Shown in pieces: positions 41,701 to 52,976 of a DNA stretch of 64,000 nt. The stretch's first letter is position 1; every line of letters starts with the position of its first letter. Below the pieces are notes generated by a model that was not told the DNA's origin, did no database searches, and worked only from the letters and a program-made list of their open reading frames with translations. This DNA comes from Eutreptiella sp. 'Long Island Sound 2002' (Eukaryota > Euglenozoa > Euglenophyceae > Eutreptiales > Eutreptiaceae), in assembly GCA_964036045.1 (NCBI GenBank), contig OZ038382.1, positions 138,582,961 through 138,646,960 on the forward strand, in the 5' to 3' direction. Position numbers and translations under genes: made by a program.

Positions 41701-44507
41701 CGCTGCACTACGCCCTCTACTGGGCGCAGGGGGCGCCAGAAGGCCCCCTCCCCCCGGAACGCACCCCAGCGTGGACACGCCACGCCACCCGCTACACGGC
41801 CCACATGCGCCGCCACGGGGCAAGCACCAGGCACCGGCTCCTCACCTGGCCCACGGACCCGCCCGACGCCCTGCGGGAGGCCGAGGAAGTGCTTGGCCTC
41901 ATGACCAAGCAAGTGTTCCAGCTGACGGACCCCGTCCCCACGTCCAAGCCCGACGTCCCAGCCGCCCGCGAACACCCCGTGTTTGCACCGGGCCACGCAC
42001 CTGTACAGCGGCCCCAGGGCGCACCTCCCCAACGGGGACAACCCGCTGCCCGGCGTCGCCAAGGTGCGCAGAAGCGCAAGGCCCCCACACAGGCCAAACC
42101 CGCGCCAAAGCCAAGGGCCAAGCCGAAGAGCTGGACCAAAAAGGAAGCCGCTGCCCTGTATCCCGAATACGCCATCAACACCCGGGTGCAGCTGCCCTTC
42201 GAGTACCCCACGGCCGCGGGCCCCTCCAAGTGGATATGGGCCGCAGGGGAGGTCAAGCACCGGTACCTCGTCACCGGGGACCACCAGGGGTTCAAGATTC
42301 ACGTCAAGTGGGACCCGGCCACCCCCAACGACAAGAAGCTGGGGCGCACCATCAAACTCTGGCGAGACCAAGCCGGTCGTGAGATGGTCCCCATGCAGCT
42401 GTGCACCCCCGACACGGAGCACCTCACCGGCACCGAGTACACGGGCGAAGTCCACAATGCATGGGCCCTACCCCAGCCCCAGAAGCGGAACCGCAGGGCA
42501 TCCGCAGCTCAGGGCGTCATCGACCTCCTCGACGCCTGGCGGGGCCAGGGCCGGACACGGCCCGCCCCCCCAACTACCGGTCCCCAGAAACCGGCGCCTG
42601 CAGAAGCCCACGCCCGCATCAACATCCTCAACGAGCCCGCGGTCACCTACGACCCCACCAAGGCCGCCACACTGCAAGCCATGCCCGGGCCGCACCCCCA
42701 AGGCGCAGACCTCCTGGGGTTCCTGGAGCAAGCCCTCCGCAAAGCGGACCAACCCGAACCAGCACCGATCCTGGACCCAGAGGGGAACAAATATCACGCC
42801 CACTGGGAACGGGGGGTACCCCTCTACCACAAGACGTCGGTCACGGTACATGCCCACCCCGACCTCGGAGTGGATGGTCGCCTCGGGGCGTACGAGTGCG
42901 TGGGGCCCGGATGGCAGCTAAACGTGCTACTCACGCACGTCCCGTTCGGGGAGGAGACCAAGGACTTCCTGGACACCCTGAGCCTGGCGTACCGCCGACT
43001 CTCCCTCCTGGCACCCACCATCATCATAGGCGACCTAAACGCCGCCCCCACCGACGACGACCGCACCGGCCCAACCACAGCCACCGACACAGCTGTCCGG
43101 GACGCCATGCACCAACTGGGCCTCACCGACCTCACGGCAGGACTCACCGGCGCACCCTCCCATTACCCCCACCAAGCCGGCACCCTCCCATCCCGCATCG
43201 GGACGTGCTACGGGGACCCAACCACGGTGCGCGTCCACGAAGCAGCCTACGGGGACCTCCCGCCCAAAAGCACGGGCCACCGGCCCCTCTACATCGACCT
43301 CATCATCCCCAACCTACCCCCACCCGCGGCCACCCTGCCAGACGACACCCTCCCACCCACACTGCAGTTCCCGGCCGAGGACGACCACAGCGCCTGGCAC
43401 AGGTATAACAGGGCCCTACACGCCATCCTACGCCGCCCGGGTGCACCGACACTCACCACCGCCATGCGCCGGGCGGCACAAGCATGCGGCATGGAGCGTG
43501 ACACCAACCACACGGGAGCACCTCCAGACCTCACCCTCCAGCAACTCGTCCATGACATCTGGACCACGAAAGGGGAACTCGCCACCCTGCTACACCCCAG
43601 CACACCGGAGGCACGAGACCGGGACGCCCACCTCCGTGCGCTCCTCACCACCCGCCGCCACCAACTCCAGGAATGGCACGCCCACCGCATAGCGGCAGCA
43701 GCCCAGGAACGCGAACGATACGGCAGAAACGACACGCCGTACAAGTCCCTACGGTACGTCAGCCGCATCCTGGAGGACACGGGGCGCCGTACCATCCACG
43801 CGGTACGCACCCCGGAAGGAGGCCTCACCAATGACCCCGACGCCGTCCTCCAGGCAGTCCTGGACAGCTTCCAGGCACAACACGGGGACGCCCTCCCCGA
43901 GCTCGACCCCCACACCAGAAACACCATCCGCGAGCATGTGCCCAGGGTCTTCAACCGGGAACAGCGGCGCGCCATCGAACACGACCCCTTCAGCATCTCA
44001 GAACTGCAACGCGCCCTAGACCGCCTGAAGAAGGGGGTCGTGCCCGGCGTCGACGGTTTGCCGGCCGAAGCGTACCAACGTCTGACCCTGCCCATCAAAC
44101 GCCGCCTGGCAGCCCGCCTGTGGGACATCGTCACGGGCGCCACGCCCATCCCCCCTGAGTGGGCCAACCTGGTCCACCCCCTCTACAAAAAGGGGGACTG
44201 GGCGCAGACGGGGAACTGGCGGCCCATAGTCTGCGCCACCACCGAGGTCAAGCTGGTGTGGACGCTCATCCTAGGCCGCATCGCGCCAGCGGTCTTCGCC
44301 CACGTGCCCGCCAGCATGTGGGGGGCCATGGCCGGCAGGTCCCCCCACGAGGCCATCTTCCTCCAGGACACCGCACTGGACATGAACCCCTACGAGATGA
44401 TCATCGCCTCCCTCGATGTCCAAGGCGCGTTCCCCCACGCCCCACACCGGCTCCTCACGGAGGTATGGGATGCCATGGGCCTCCAATTCCTATCCTTCAT
44501 GACCGGG
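38706..44507 (+). pseudogene. LINE C polyprotein, N-terminal region, endonuclease and RT fingers
   Basis: The frame is open from 38,295. The ATG at 38,706 (MALDIDSLLELELQ), where low complexity ends, is the start I favour. About 1,350 residues of unrecognised sequence come first. They include a CTHCNPRCALPC cysteine cluster near 40,925-40,965 and a Lys/Pro-rich stretch before KEAAALYPEYAINTRVQLPF. The APE endonuclease follows (TIIIGDLNAAPTDD, LPSRIGTCYGD, STGHRPLYIDL). Then come the RT fingers and first Asp: GVVPGVDGLPAEAYQR, LYKKGDWAQTGNWRPIV and IASLDVQGAFPHAPHRLL. The frame meets TAA at 44,508-44,510 in the RT palm, so this copy cannot make full RT without readthrough. Confidence 0.85.
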
Positions 44508-44510
44508 TAA

Positions 44511-46505
44511 ATCCAGACCCGACTCTACGCCGTCATCACCGCCGCGGGCCTCCCCCCCTGGACCGGCACAGACAGCGGGGTCCCCCAGAGAGGCGCCGAA
44601 GGCCCCTTCCTCTACCTCCTCGTCACCCTGCCACTGGCATTCGAGCTAGCACGGGTATACCCGGGGTACGCCCCATACCCGCTACGGTCCCCCCTCATCA
44701 ACTTCGCAGATGACAACCTCCTCACTACGGCCACCCGCCACCGCGACCCTGAGAACGCAGGGCTACCAACGACCACCGAACAAGCGTCCGCCATTCTCCA
44801 ACTCACCACAACCTACCTGGACGCCCACCAGCTCCTAGTGCACCCCCGCAAATCGGTCGGGCTGGCCGACGCCAAGACCCCCACCCCCCACATCCGGAAA
44901 GGCGAACCCCTACACCTGGAAGACACCACAGTCCACCTGGGAGTCACACAGGCCACGCAGCACCACCACATCACACTCCCAAGCAAGCTAGAAGAGCGCC
45001 TCGCCCGGCTACCCCAAATTGCCAGGGGGGACCTCCTGTCTACGCAGGGCCTGGCGTACTTCATGGAAACAGTGCTGAACGCGGCCATCGGGTACCAAGC
45101 CCTGCACCTCCCGCGCCCCCAAGACGCACTACGCCACGCTCGACAGCAAGTGACGAAGGCATGGGCGCAACACGGAGGCTGGCCCACGTCTTTCCCCAAG
45201 GAGGCCATGATGGCCCACTGGCGCTACTACGGAGACAATACCGGCGCCCTGGTCGACATGGCCTATGCCAAACACGCAGCACACCTCCTACACAGGGTAA
45301 CACACAACCACCAACCAGAAGTTCGCAAGGCGGTGGCCATACGCATAAAAGAAGCGCAAATGGCCCGCAACACCTGCCCCCGGTGGATACTGGCACAACA
45401 CGGCATCTCCACCCCCGTGGGCACTGGCATCTGGGCCCAGCTACAACTCCTCCTACCGCACCACACACACGCCATCCTAACAAACCACCACTGCGATCAA
45501 CAGGGGCCACTCGTGGCCACACACACCGACATCCACCGACGCCCGGCAGGCGAGGTGGACACCCTGCGCCTCGTAGGGGCCACCATCACCATAGTGTATA
45601 TCACCCCAACACAGATGAAGATCATGGCCCAATGCGACGCCCACCGCGCCCCGTTCCTTTCCGACCCACAATGGCCAGCACGCCACGTCTTCCAAGCGTA
45701 CCTCCGCGCATGTGCTACGAAGGCAGGGCGCGACATGCCGGGGCCCAAGGACATCGACACGGCGTACACAGCCTTCCAGTGCCAGCACCCCCGGCCCCGC
45801 CTGAGCGAGCACGAGACCCCCAACGACGGCGGCACGACGCAGGGGGAGCCCACCCCGTCAGCCGAAGGCTGGACACCACCCACCATCCTGCTACTAGCAC
45901 CAAACGGCCACAAACATGTTACCCGCACCGTCCAGCGACACCATGCCCCCTGGTCCATCCCCAAACACAATGCACCGGAGACCGATGTACCACCAGTCAG
46001 ACACAGTGACCAGGGCATACCACGCACGTGCTGGCACTGCGGCCCGGCAGCCCTCGACACTCCGTGGCCCCTGCTGCACCTCATCTCCACCCTCTACCGC
46101 ACCCCCACCGCCGCCGCCACCGCCGACCAGCAGGCATGGCCCTCCCCTTGGTTTCACACAGTACCCCCAGACCACCCGGCGCACGTAGCCTGGACCCGAA
46201 CACCCACGGCGACATGGACGTTCACCAACGAGCGGGCAGACCCGGACAGCGTAGCCATCGAGTACGACCGCTGCGACCCACACCGCGCAGGACCTCAGGA
46301 GGCACCCATGCGCCCCCTACAGCACAAATGCCCCACCCTCCGCGGCGACAAAGACGACAAGGAGCGGCGACAGACCATCACGTGCCAGAAGTTCCACCCC
46401 AATACGGGATACCTCTTCCACCTGATGTACGCGTATATCACCCAGGGACGCCCAGACAGGGGCCTCCTCCGCCTCACCCCACGACCCCAGGCCATCATCA
46501 CCCAG
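44511..46505 (+). pseudogene. LINE C polyprotein, RT palm and connection
   Basis: Same frame as the upstream part: QTRLYAVITAAGLPPW, then DSGVPQRGAEGPFLYLL (RT motif), then LINFADDNLLTTAT with the catalytic FADD pair at about 44,703. The thumb and a long connection follow, with CWHCGPAALDTPW near 46,029. It ends at TGA 46,506-46,508, again with the frame continuing. Confidence 0.87.
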
Positions 46506-46508
46506 TGA

Positions 46509-47861
46509 ATAGGCGTCTATGCAGCGCCACTACTGCAACCCACGCAAATCACCGCCAGAACCACCCAGGGGAACCCCATCTACGTCTATCACCCCACAGC
46601 AATCGCCCGCCTACCCATACCCAGCGACACCGACATCTACTTCACTGACGCATCCGGCACGCAGCAACGCACCCCCACGGTCAGTTGCGCCTCCGTGCGC
46701 ATCACCCAGCACGCGGACGGCCTCCACGTGGAACACCACACCGGGACCACCATCTTTGGGGCGTCCTCCCACGGCGAACTGCGCACCATGGCAGACGCCG
46801 TCACCGCCACACCGCAACCCACGACGGTCCGGCCCCGCAACATCTGGGTAGTCGTGGACGCCACGGTCGACATCCACCTCACCAGGCGCCTTGCGGACCT
46901 GCCCCTCCACAAAGCACTCGAGTCCGGCCTCACCACACAAGCGTTGGGACTATGGATGGCCTTCAAGGGCATGCACCCCCAGGACGCCCTACACATCGTC
47001 AAGCAGGAGTCGCACCGCTACGCATACGGCAATGGACGCGCAGACACGCAGGCCAAACACCAGAACACCAACCACACCCCAGGGCTCGAACGCGTGCGAC
47101 TGGACACCCCACACCACAGCCACCTGCAGCACCTGCCCCCGATACCCCTGGCCGCACAGCCCCCCCAATGGATGCCCGAGGACACGCCGTACACGGATCG
47201 AGACAAGCAGTACCACTACCCCACACCCATCCAGCAACTGGCCACCACACTGGGCCACCCAGCGAACACCGAACTCCTCCGACGCCTCGAAAACTCCGTC
47301 CACACCCCCCTCTACTACTCCGCCCTGCGCCCAGATAGCCTCCCAGCACACCTACAAAAGCCCCGGCTCCAACTCGCCCTCGAACAACTTCCCCTCCTCA
47401 CCCGATACCACCGATGGTATACGCGCCGCTTGATCCACGTCCCCGCAGGACACACCAAATGCATCTGCAGCCACGCGGAAGAAGAAACATGGGACCACTT
47501 CAAGGCGTGCCCCCTGTACAGAGGACTGGACACCCTCACAGACTGGAACCCAACCCACACCATCGCACAGCACGCCGGATGGCTGGCGCAGTCCCCGGCG
47601 ACCCAGCAACTCACCACCGTCCTCAAGCAGACGGAGGTGCTCGAGGCAGTCCGCAGGGGACTCGTCCCCACTGCCGTCTACACCTTACTACGCACCCACG
47701 CGGAGGACCCCCAGGGCAAGGCGGCGCACATGCAGCGGACGGCCGTTGCCAAGACGGCGGAGCAGCTCACATACCGCACCCACAAATACCTGCAGCATGC
47801 GGCAACCCTGCCCCCAACAGACCAAGCCCTCCTCCTCAAACTCCTGTTCTACCAACCATGA
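46509..47861 (+). pseudogene. LINE C polyprotein, RNase H and zinc finger
   Basis: Continues in frame after the TGA: RNase H with YFTDASGTQQRT (46,638), SHGELRTMADAV (Glu), IWVVVDATVD (Asp) and YAYGNGRADTQAK (terminal Asp). Then CICSHAEEETWDHFKACPLY, the CxC-x-H-x-C finger common after LINE RNase H domains. The ORF ends at TGA 47,859-47,861. Confidence 0.87.
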
Positions 47862-47876
47862 GAACCTACCCCGTGA

Positions 47877-48790
47877 CATACCAACACCGAACCCCCACCA
47901 CGTCTACACACCGTCCACCGAGCACAGCACTGGCACAGCACACACGGGCGCCACAGGCACCGCACACGCTCCCACCAGCATGCGCGCGCCACCAGCCCCC
48001 GTCCCCCCACGCCGCCGTCCGTCCACAGGTACCACCAACCACCAGCCACCGCATGTCCCCTCTGCGTTCGCCAGCGGCTACCACAGACAGCCCTGCCCTG
48101 CAACCCAGACCACTGGGTCTGCCTGGGAGCCGCGCACCGCCTCACCCACTGCCCCCACTGCGGGGACCTCAACCCCCGCCACCGCGAACGGCCCGCGGCC
48201 CCGGCCGCACCCCCCCCCGCCAGCCACCCCAGCTTCTTCGGGTACCTCACCGACACTCTCCGGGACCAACTGGGAGGGTACTACGTGGCGGACGCGGCGG
48301 ACCACGCATGGGCCATAGCCGTGGCCGCGGGCAACACACCCCTGCCCCCCCACAGCCCACCCCTACGCCACAGCGGAGGCGGCTTGAACGTGGCGGCCCG
48401 CCACATCCTCCTCGCCCTATACCTCCACCACCGAAACCTACACCTCCCAGACCCACAACTCCCGGCCCCCCAAGCAGCAGCCCTGACGCCGGAAGCGTGG
48501 GCCGACACGGCACCAGAGGAGATAGCAGCCTACCTCCGAACCACGTGCCGCCGGTTCACAAACGCCCTCGGCCGACGGAAGGGAACACCTTACCCCCTCA
48601 GCGCTTGGCAGGTGACCCCCTCCTGGACTGTGTACCGGCTCGCCTGTCACCGGTTGCTTCCATGGCTCCGGGTGACGTTTGCCATGGTCCCCGATGCAGC
48701 CTGGCCGGGCTCGGGCCAGTGGCTTTGGAGTACCGCTCCTGCCACTGGCCCGGTGGGTCGGCTGGGTCGCCCCAGTGCGTCAGACCCATG
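47877..48790 (+). pseudogene. Additional zinc-cluster segment downstream of LINE C
   Basis: Same frame as LINE C, after TGA codons at 47,859 and 47,874. It reads ACPLCVRQRLPQTALPC, DHWVCLGAAHRLTHCPHCGD, then an Ala/Leu-rich helical domain (FFGYLTDTLRDQLGGYYVAD, LLALYLHHRNLHL). It has no ATG near its start, so it is either a degraded C-terminus of the polyprotein or a second ORF that begins unconventionally. Paired CxxC motifs suggest zinc binding. No REL endonuclease signature was found. Confidence 0.5.
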
Positions 48791-48834
48791 GGGTATTGGT
48801 TCTTTCCTGTCCCTCGGCCGCCCTACGTGTGTGC

Positions 48835-49030
48835 AGTCTCCTGGGCCGTTGGGCTCCTGTTCACCGGTGTGCCCGCGCGGTTTGCTGTGGTGCGTCTGCG
48901 GTGTCCTCGGCCAGCTGGCTCCTGTTCACCGGTGTGCTCGCTCGGTGTGTTGTGTTGCATGTGCGGTGTCCTGGGCCCCTGGGCTCCTGTTCACCGGTGT
49001 GCGTGCTGTGTGCGGTGCGTGTGTGCCATG
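48835..49030. repeat. Inverted outpost of the 65-bp minisatellite
   Basis: The unit core appears reversed (GGCTCCTGTTCACCGGTG) three times at about 65-bp spacing, i.e. the complement of the array at 32,930-34,890. The two arrays flank LINE C in opposite orientation. Confidence 0.85.
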
Positions 49031-49054
49031 GGTGGTTGTGTCCCTCTTCCTCCC

Positions 49055-49175
49055 CCCCTAATTTTCGTTTTTTTCCTTTTTTTTACTTGTTTTTTGTTTT
49101 TGTTTTTTTTTTTTACCTGTTTTTTTTTTTTTGGAAAAAAGAAAAAGAAAAAACAAAAAAGAGGAAAACAGAGGC
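49055..49175. repeat. Poly(T)/poly(A) inverted run
   Basis: T-rich runs (49,065-49,130) pass directly into A-rich runs (49,134-49,175), so the strand can fold back on itself. It could mark the 3' tails of two elements meeting head to head. Confidence 0.7.
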
Positions 49176-49315
49176 GCGCGTACACTGCAGGCACAGGCAT
49201 GGGCAGCTGGTGCGGCGGTGCTATAGCGTTGTGTCCTCTGGCGTGTGTCGCCGGTGCTGTGGCGGCGGTCGCGCCCCAGGGGTGCGGCTCGCGTGTCCTG
49301 ATGTACATGGGTATG

Positions 49316-49691
49316 GGTCAGGGTGGGTTTGGTTAGGTGTCTCTTTGCTTCTGGTGCTGGCTGGTTAGGCGGCTGTGTGGGCTGTGGCTGTGGGCTGTGT
49401 CTACGCATTTCCCTCAGCGGGCCTGGTTTGCAGTCAAGGGTTGACGGTTTTGGGATGTGGCTCGGGTTTGATTTGTGTTGGGGCTTCGGCTCGGTTTGGC
49501 TTGGGTCAGGGTGGGTTTGGTGAGGTGTCTCTTTGCTTCTGGAGCTGGCTGGTTAGGCGGCTGTGTGGGCTGTGGGTGTGGGCTGTGGTTACGCTGTTCC
49601 CTCGGCGGGTTTGGTTAGGAGTCAAGAGTTAGCGGTTTCGAGGTGTGGCTCGGGTTTGATTTGTGCTTGAGTTCTGGCTCGGTTAGGCGGT
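49316..49691. repeat. 188-bp direct duplication
   Basis: GGGTGGGTTTGG at 49,321 recurs at 49,509. The surrounding 188 bp is repeated with moderate divergence, including TGGCTCGGGTTTGATTTGTG in both copies. Confidence 0.85.
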
Positions 49692-49788
49692 TGCGCGGGG
49701 CCGGGCGTGTGGGTAGCGGCGTCCACGGGGTCGTGCGCCCGAGGCGAGTGCGGGGTGGTGCGTGCGGGCCGGCCGTTGGCCGGTGGCC

Positions 49789-51113
49789 TCACTGGGAGTC
49801 CCACACGGAGGGGTCGACGGGCGTGCCGAGGGCGTACGCAGCGTGCAGGTTGGGCAGCAACGGGCGCACGTGCAGGGCGTCGGCGTGCCCGATGGGGACC
49901 TCACTGAGGACCGAGGGGTTGGCGGCAAGCAGTATGCGATGCCCGGGAGGGGTGGTGGCGAGGAGCGGGAGGATGTCCGCGGCCCGCGACGTGGGGGCGA
50001 ACACGGCGTGGGTCGGGTGCGGCCCCGGGAGCGGTGCTGGGGGGAGCGGGACCACAGGACGGCGGTCTACTGTGAGGTGCCAAGTGGCGCGATGGTGGAG
50101 GAGCCGGACTAGGGCGATGCTGTGGCGCAGTGTGTGGGGCTGGGTGCTGGGCGGCGTGGGGACGTGCGGCGGGAGGGGGGGGGGGGCGGGGCGGTGGCGT
50201 GGGAGGGGGCACGGCCGAGGAGTGACGTCAGTGACGTGTGTGTCGTGCTGAGGGTGGAGAGGAGCCCACGGTATCGGGCCCGGGTTAGGCGCCTTTGGGC
50301 GTGGTGGTGCTCGTTGTCGTGTGCGTTGGCTTCCTTCGGCGTCCGGTTCGTTTGGTGACTTCTGGGCGGGGCCTGGTGTGGCGCCCCGTGGTGGTGGTGT
50401 GCTGGGTAACGGGGTTAGATGGCGGCGCCGCTGGCCGGGGGGTCAGGCGCGTCGTGTTGTGTGGCGCGCAGGGCTCCTGGGGTGTTGTGGGTGTCGCCGG
50501 TGTCGGTGCGCCGACGCTTGTGGGGTGGTGAGGGGGTGTGTGCGTGCGGGGCTGGGCTTTGGGTGATGTCCCACAGGCGGATGCCGTCTCGCCGCGCTTC
50601 CTGGAGGGTCTCCCGCAGGCGCCTGAGGACGTACGAGTGGTCCTGGGGCGCGGGGAGGTTGCGGGGGTGGACTCCCAGGGGGTGGAGCGCATCGGCCAGC
50701 ATGGCTTCCCATGCGGCCTGCGGCATCCACCCCCCCGCCGGCCGGAAGCGGCAGTTCTCCACCGACCCCTTGCGGGGCCGATGGACCAGGCCCTCGAGGG
50801 AGGGCTCTCCCCGGGCCCACTTCCGCAGCTCCGAGAGCTGCGTGTGGGTCCAGCGCTGCCACCACTGTTCCTGGGCGGGCCTGCGGTCTTGGGCGGAGGA
50901 GTGGGCGTGGGTGGGTGTGACGGGGTCGTGGGGACCGGCGGCGGTGGCGGGCCTGGGGGATTCCTCGTAGTCCTGTTCCGTGGGGGTGCGTGGGGAGTGG
51001 GGGTGCACGCGGATGTGGACCCGCGGGTGTGCGCGTACGGTTTCCGCCTCGGGGTTGGGCGGGGATTCGCGGCGGCGGCGGTAGTGGGGCATGCGTTGCA
51101 TGTGGGCTGTCAT
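49789..51113 (-). pseudogene. Unidentified GC-rich protein fragments (minus strand)
   Basis: Two minus-strand segments in different frames. The first, 51,113-50,415, encodes a region with KGSVENCRFRPAGGWMPQ and YVLRRLRETLQEARRDGIRL. The second, reading to 49,789, carries ADILPLLATTPPGHRILLAA and NLHAAYALGTPVDPSVWD. Their regular alternation of hydrophobic and charged residues suggests real, decayed coding DNA. C bias on the minus strand mirrors that of LINE C on the plus strand. I suspect the N-terminal part of another LINE in reverse orientation, but no endonuclease or RT is visible. Confidence 0.4.
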
Positions 51114-51817
51114 CGGGGGCCGGTAGGGGGGCGGGGGCGCTGCTGGTGGACCCTAGAGCGGTCCGTGGGCCTGGGGTGCGGGCTTTGGGAGGTGGTGGGA
51201 CGAGGCGCGTCGCGCTTCGGCCGCGGCGCGCTCCGCCATGAAGGTGGTGGCGGTGGCGTCGGTGACAGTGGGGGGGCGCCGCGCTGGGCGTTGCTGCCTT
51301 CAGGCCTGGGACGGCTGGGGCCGGATGTCGTAGAGGACATCCTCGGGGGGCCGGGCTTGAGCTGCCGTCGTGGCGTCGGGTTTGGGCTTGGGTTTGGGCT
51401 TGGCTGCGGGTCGTCGTTTGGCGGCGGCCTTGGGCTTCGGCTGGGTCGTGGGCGTGGGCTTCACGGGGCGTGGGCTTTGGCGGCGGCGGGGCTGCTCGCG
51501 GTGGGGGCGGGTTTGGAGGCCCGTTTGGGAGGTGTCCCCCGCGGCCTGGGGGGTGGAGTGCTGGATGAGGACGTGGTGGTAGTGGTGGATGAGGTGGTCG
51601 TGGTGGTGGAGGTTGTGGAGTCGGAGGCGGAGGAGAGGGCCGCGGGAGACGGCGGAGGGTCCCGGGCCTCGGGGGCGGGCGTATGATGCTGGGTCCTGTA
51701 AGTAGCGAGAACGAGGGTGCAGGTTTGGGCATGGGGCGTGTGCGCGCGTTTTCCCTGGTGATCCGTGCGTGCTGGTGCTGGCGTGGCGGCGTTGTCTCGG
51801 CTGTGCGGGCACGTGGG

Positions 51818-52843
51818 TTACCTGGGGGGTGGCCATATCTGCTCCAGGACGCGGGGGTGTGTTTGCTGGAGGTAGTCGAGGGTCCGGAAGAAGCATCGCT
51901 GGATGCCGGGCATGTCCTCCTCTGTGAGGTGGGGGTAGTTTTGGGTGGGGGTGTGGGGGCCCGGCCATAGCAGCGCCATGAGGCGGGCTGCCACCATGTA
52001 CGGGCATAGTTGTGGGGTGGTGGGGCGTGGGGGGGTGGGTCCCCCGCGGTTTGGGGGGGCTTCCATCTGCTGGGGGCGCAGCGTGACGAACCACACCCAT
52101 CGGTCCGTGGGGATCCCCCAGGTCCGTTGGGTCCACTTGGCGAGGCAATACATCGCCCTACCAAGGCCCTGGTAGCCGCTGCGGATGGAGAGCAGCGTGT
52201 CCAGGGATTCGGGTTCCCACGTGCCCCAGATGTGGGGGTCGTCCGGGTCGTCCCCCCTGGCGTACGCTTCGGGGCCTGGGTTGTGTGTGGGGGGGGTGTA
52301 GTCGGCGGGGAGGAGGGAGTCGGTGCCGTGTACCACCCAGTGGTCTGTGGGTGCGTCGTAGGTGGTGGTGGAGAGGGTGTAGTGCAGATTGTACATGAGG
52401 GTCATGTACGTGGAGGGGGCTGGCTGCTGCTCGTCGGGGGTGGGGATGTCCCCCGGGACGTGGTGCCGAAAGTTGCTTAGGGAGGCCATCCGGGCCACCC
52501 ATGTTTCCCGCTCCCACTCTTTGGTGCTGTCAGGGGTGGCGTCGGGTGGGGGGTGGGCCATGTTGGGCTCGCGGTAGCGGGTGCGGCCCTGGGTGCTGTC
52601 CCGCTCCGGCACGGGGTGTCCGACCAGGTGTCGCCCCCAGTCGATGGGGGGTACCCAGATCCGGCTCCCCGTGGGGGGCGGGCTCTCGCCGTCTGGGGTG
52701 GCGCGTGGGGGGCGCTCGTGTCGGGCGACGTGGAGGAAGGCGTCGAAGAGGAAGTCTCTGACGCCTTCCCCCAGGGTGGCCGCCTGGACCAGGGTGGCCG
52801 CCCGGATGGGGGTGCTGGTGCCGGAGGTGCGGAGGTACAGCAC
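51818..52843 (-). CDS. Unidentified protein, possible ORF1 of a GC-rich element
   Basis: A minus-strand ORF encodes 341 residues with ordinary composition: VVLYLRTSGTSTPIRAATL at the beginning, then WVWFVTLRPQQMEAPP and FFRTLDYLQQTHPRVLEQIW near the end, stopping at TAA. The frame is open further upstream into the Pro/Thr repeat zone. No family is recognised. It is followed on the same strand by Lys/Pro-rich then basic sequence in other frames. This suggests an element's structural ORF broken by frameshifts. Confidence 0.45.
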   Translation of the reverse strand: MLYLRTSGTSTPIRAATLVQAATLGEGVRDFLFDAFLHVARHERPPRATPDGESPPPTGSRIWVPPIDWGRHLVGHPVPERDSTQGRTRYREPNMAHPPPDATPDSTKEWERETWVARMASLSNFRHHVPGDIPTPDEQQPAPSTYMTLMYNLHYTLSTTTYDAPTDHWVVHGTDSLLPADYTPPTHNPGPEAYARGDDPDDPHIWGTWEPESLDTLLSIRSGYQGLGRAMYCLAKWTQRTWGIPTDRWVWFVTLRPQQMEAPPNRGGPTPPRPTTPQLCPYMVAARLMALLWPGPHTPTQNYPHLTEEDMPGIQRCFFRTLDYLQQTHPRVLEQIWPPPR

Positions 52844-52976
52844 GACGTCCTGTTCCCCGACCCCCCGGAGGTGCTGCCGTACCGCTGCGGGGTTGTGTAG
52901 GGCGTAGGGCTCGGCCGGTGCGGCGACTGGTGGTGCGGGGTGTGATGGGGGGGGTGGTGTGGGCCGGGGGGGGTGG

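Noticed and set aside
47414-49336. 640-codon plus-strand frame overlapping the LINE C end
   Set aside because: It is in a different frame from the RNase H and finger, is Pro/Arg-rich, and runs into the minisatellite and the T run.
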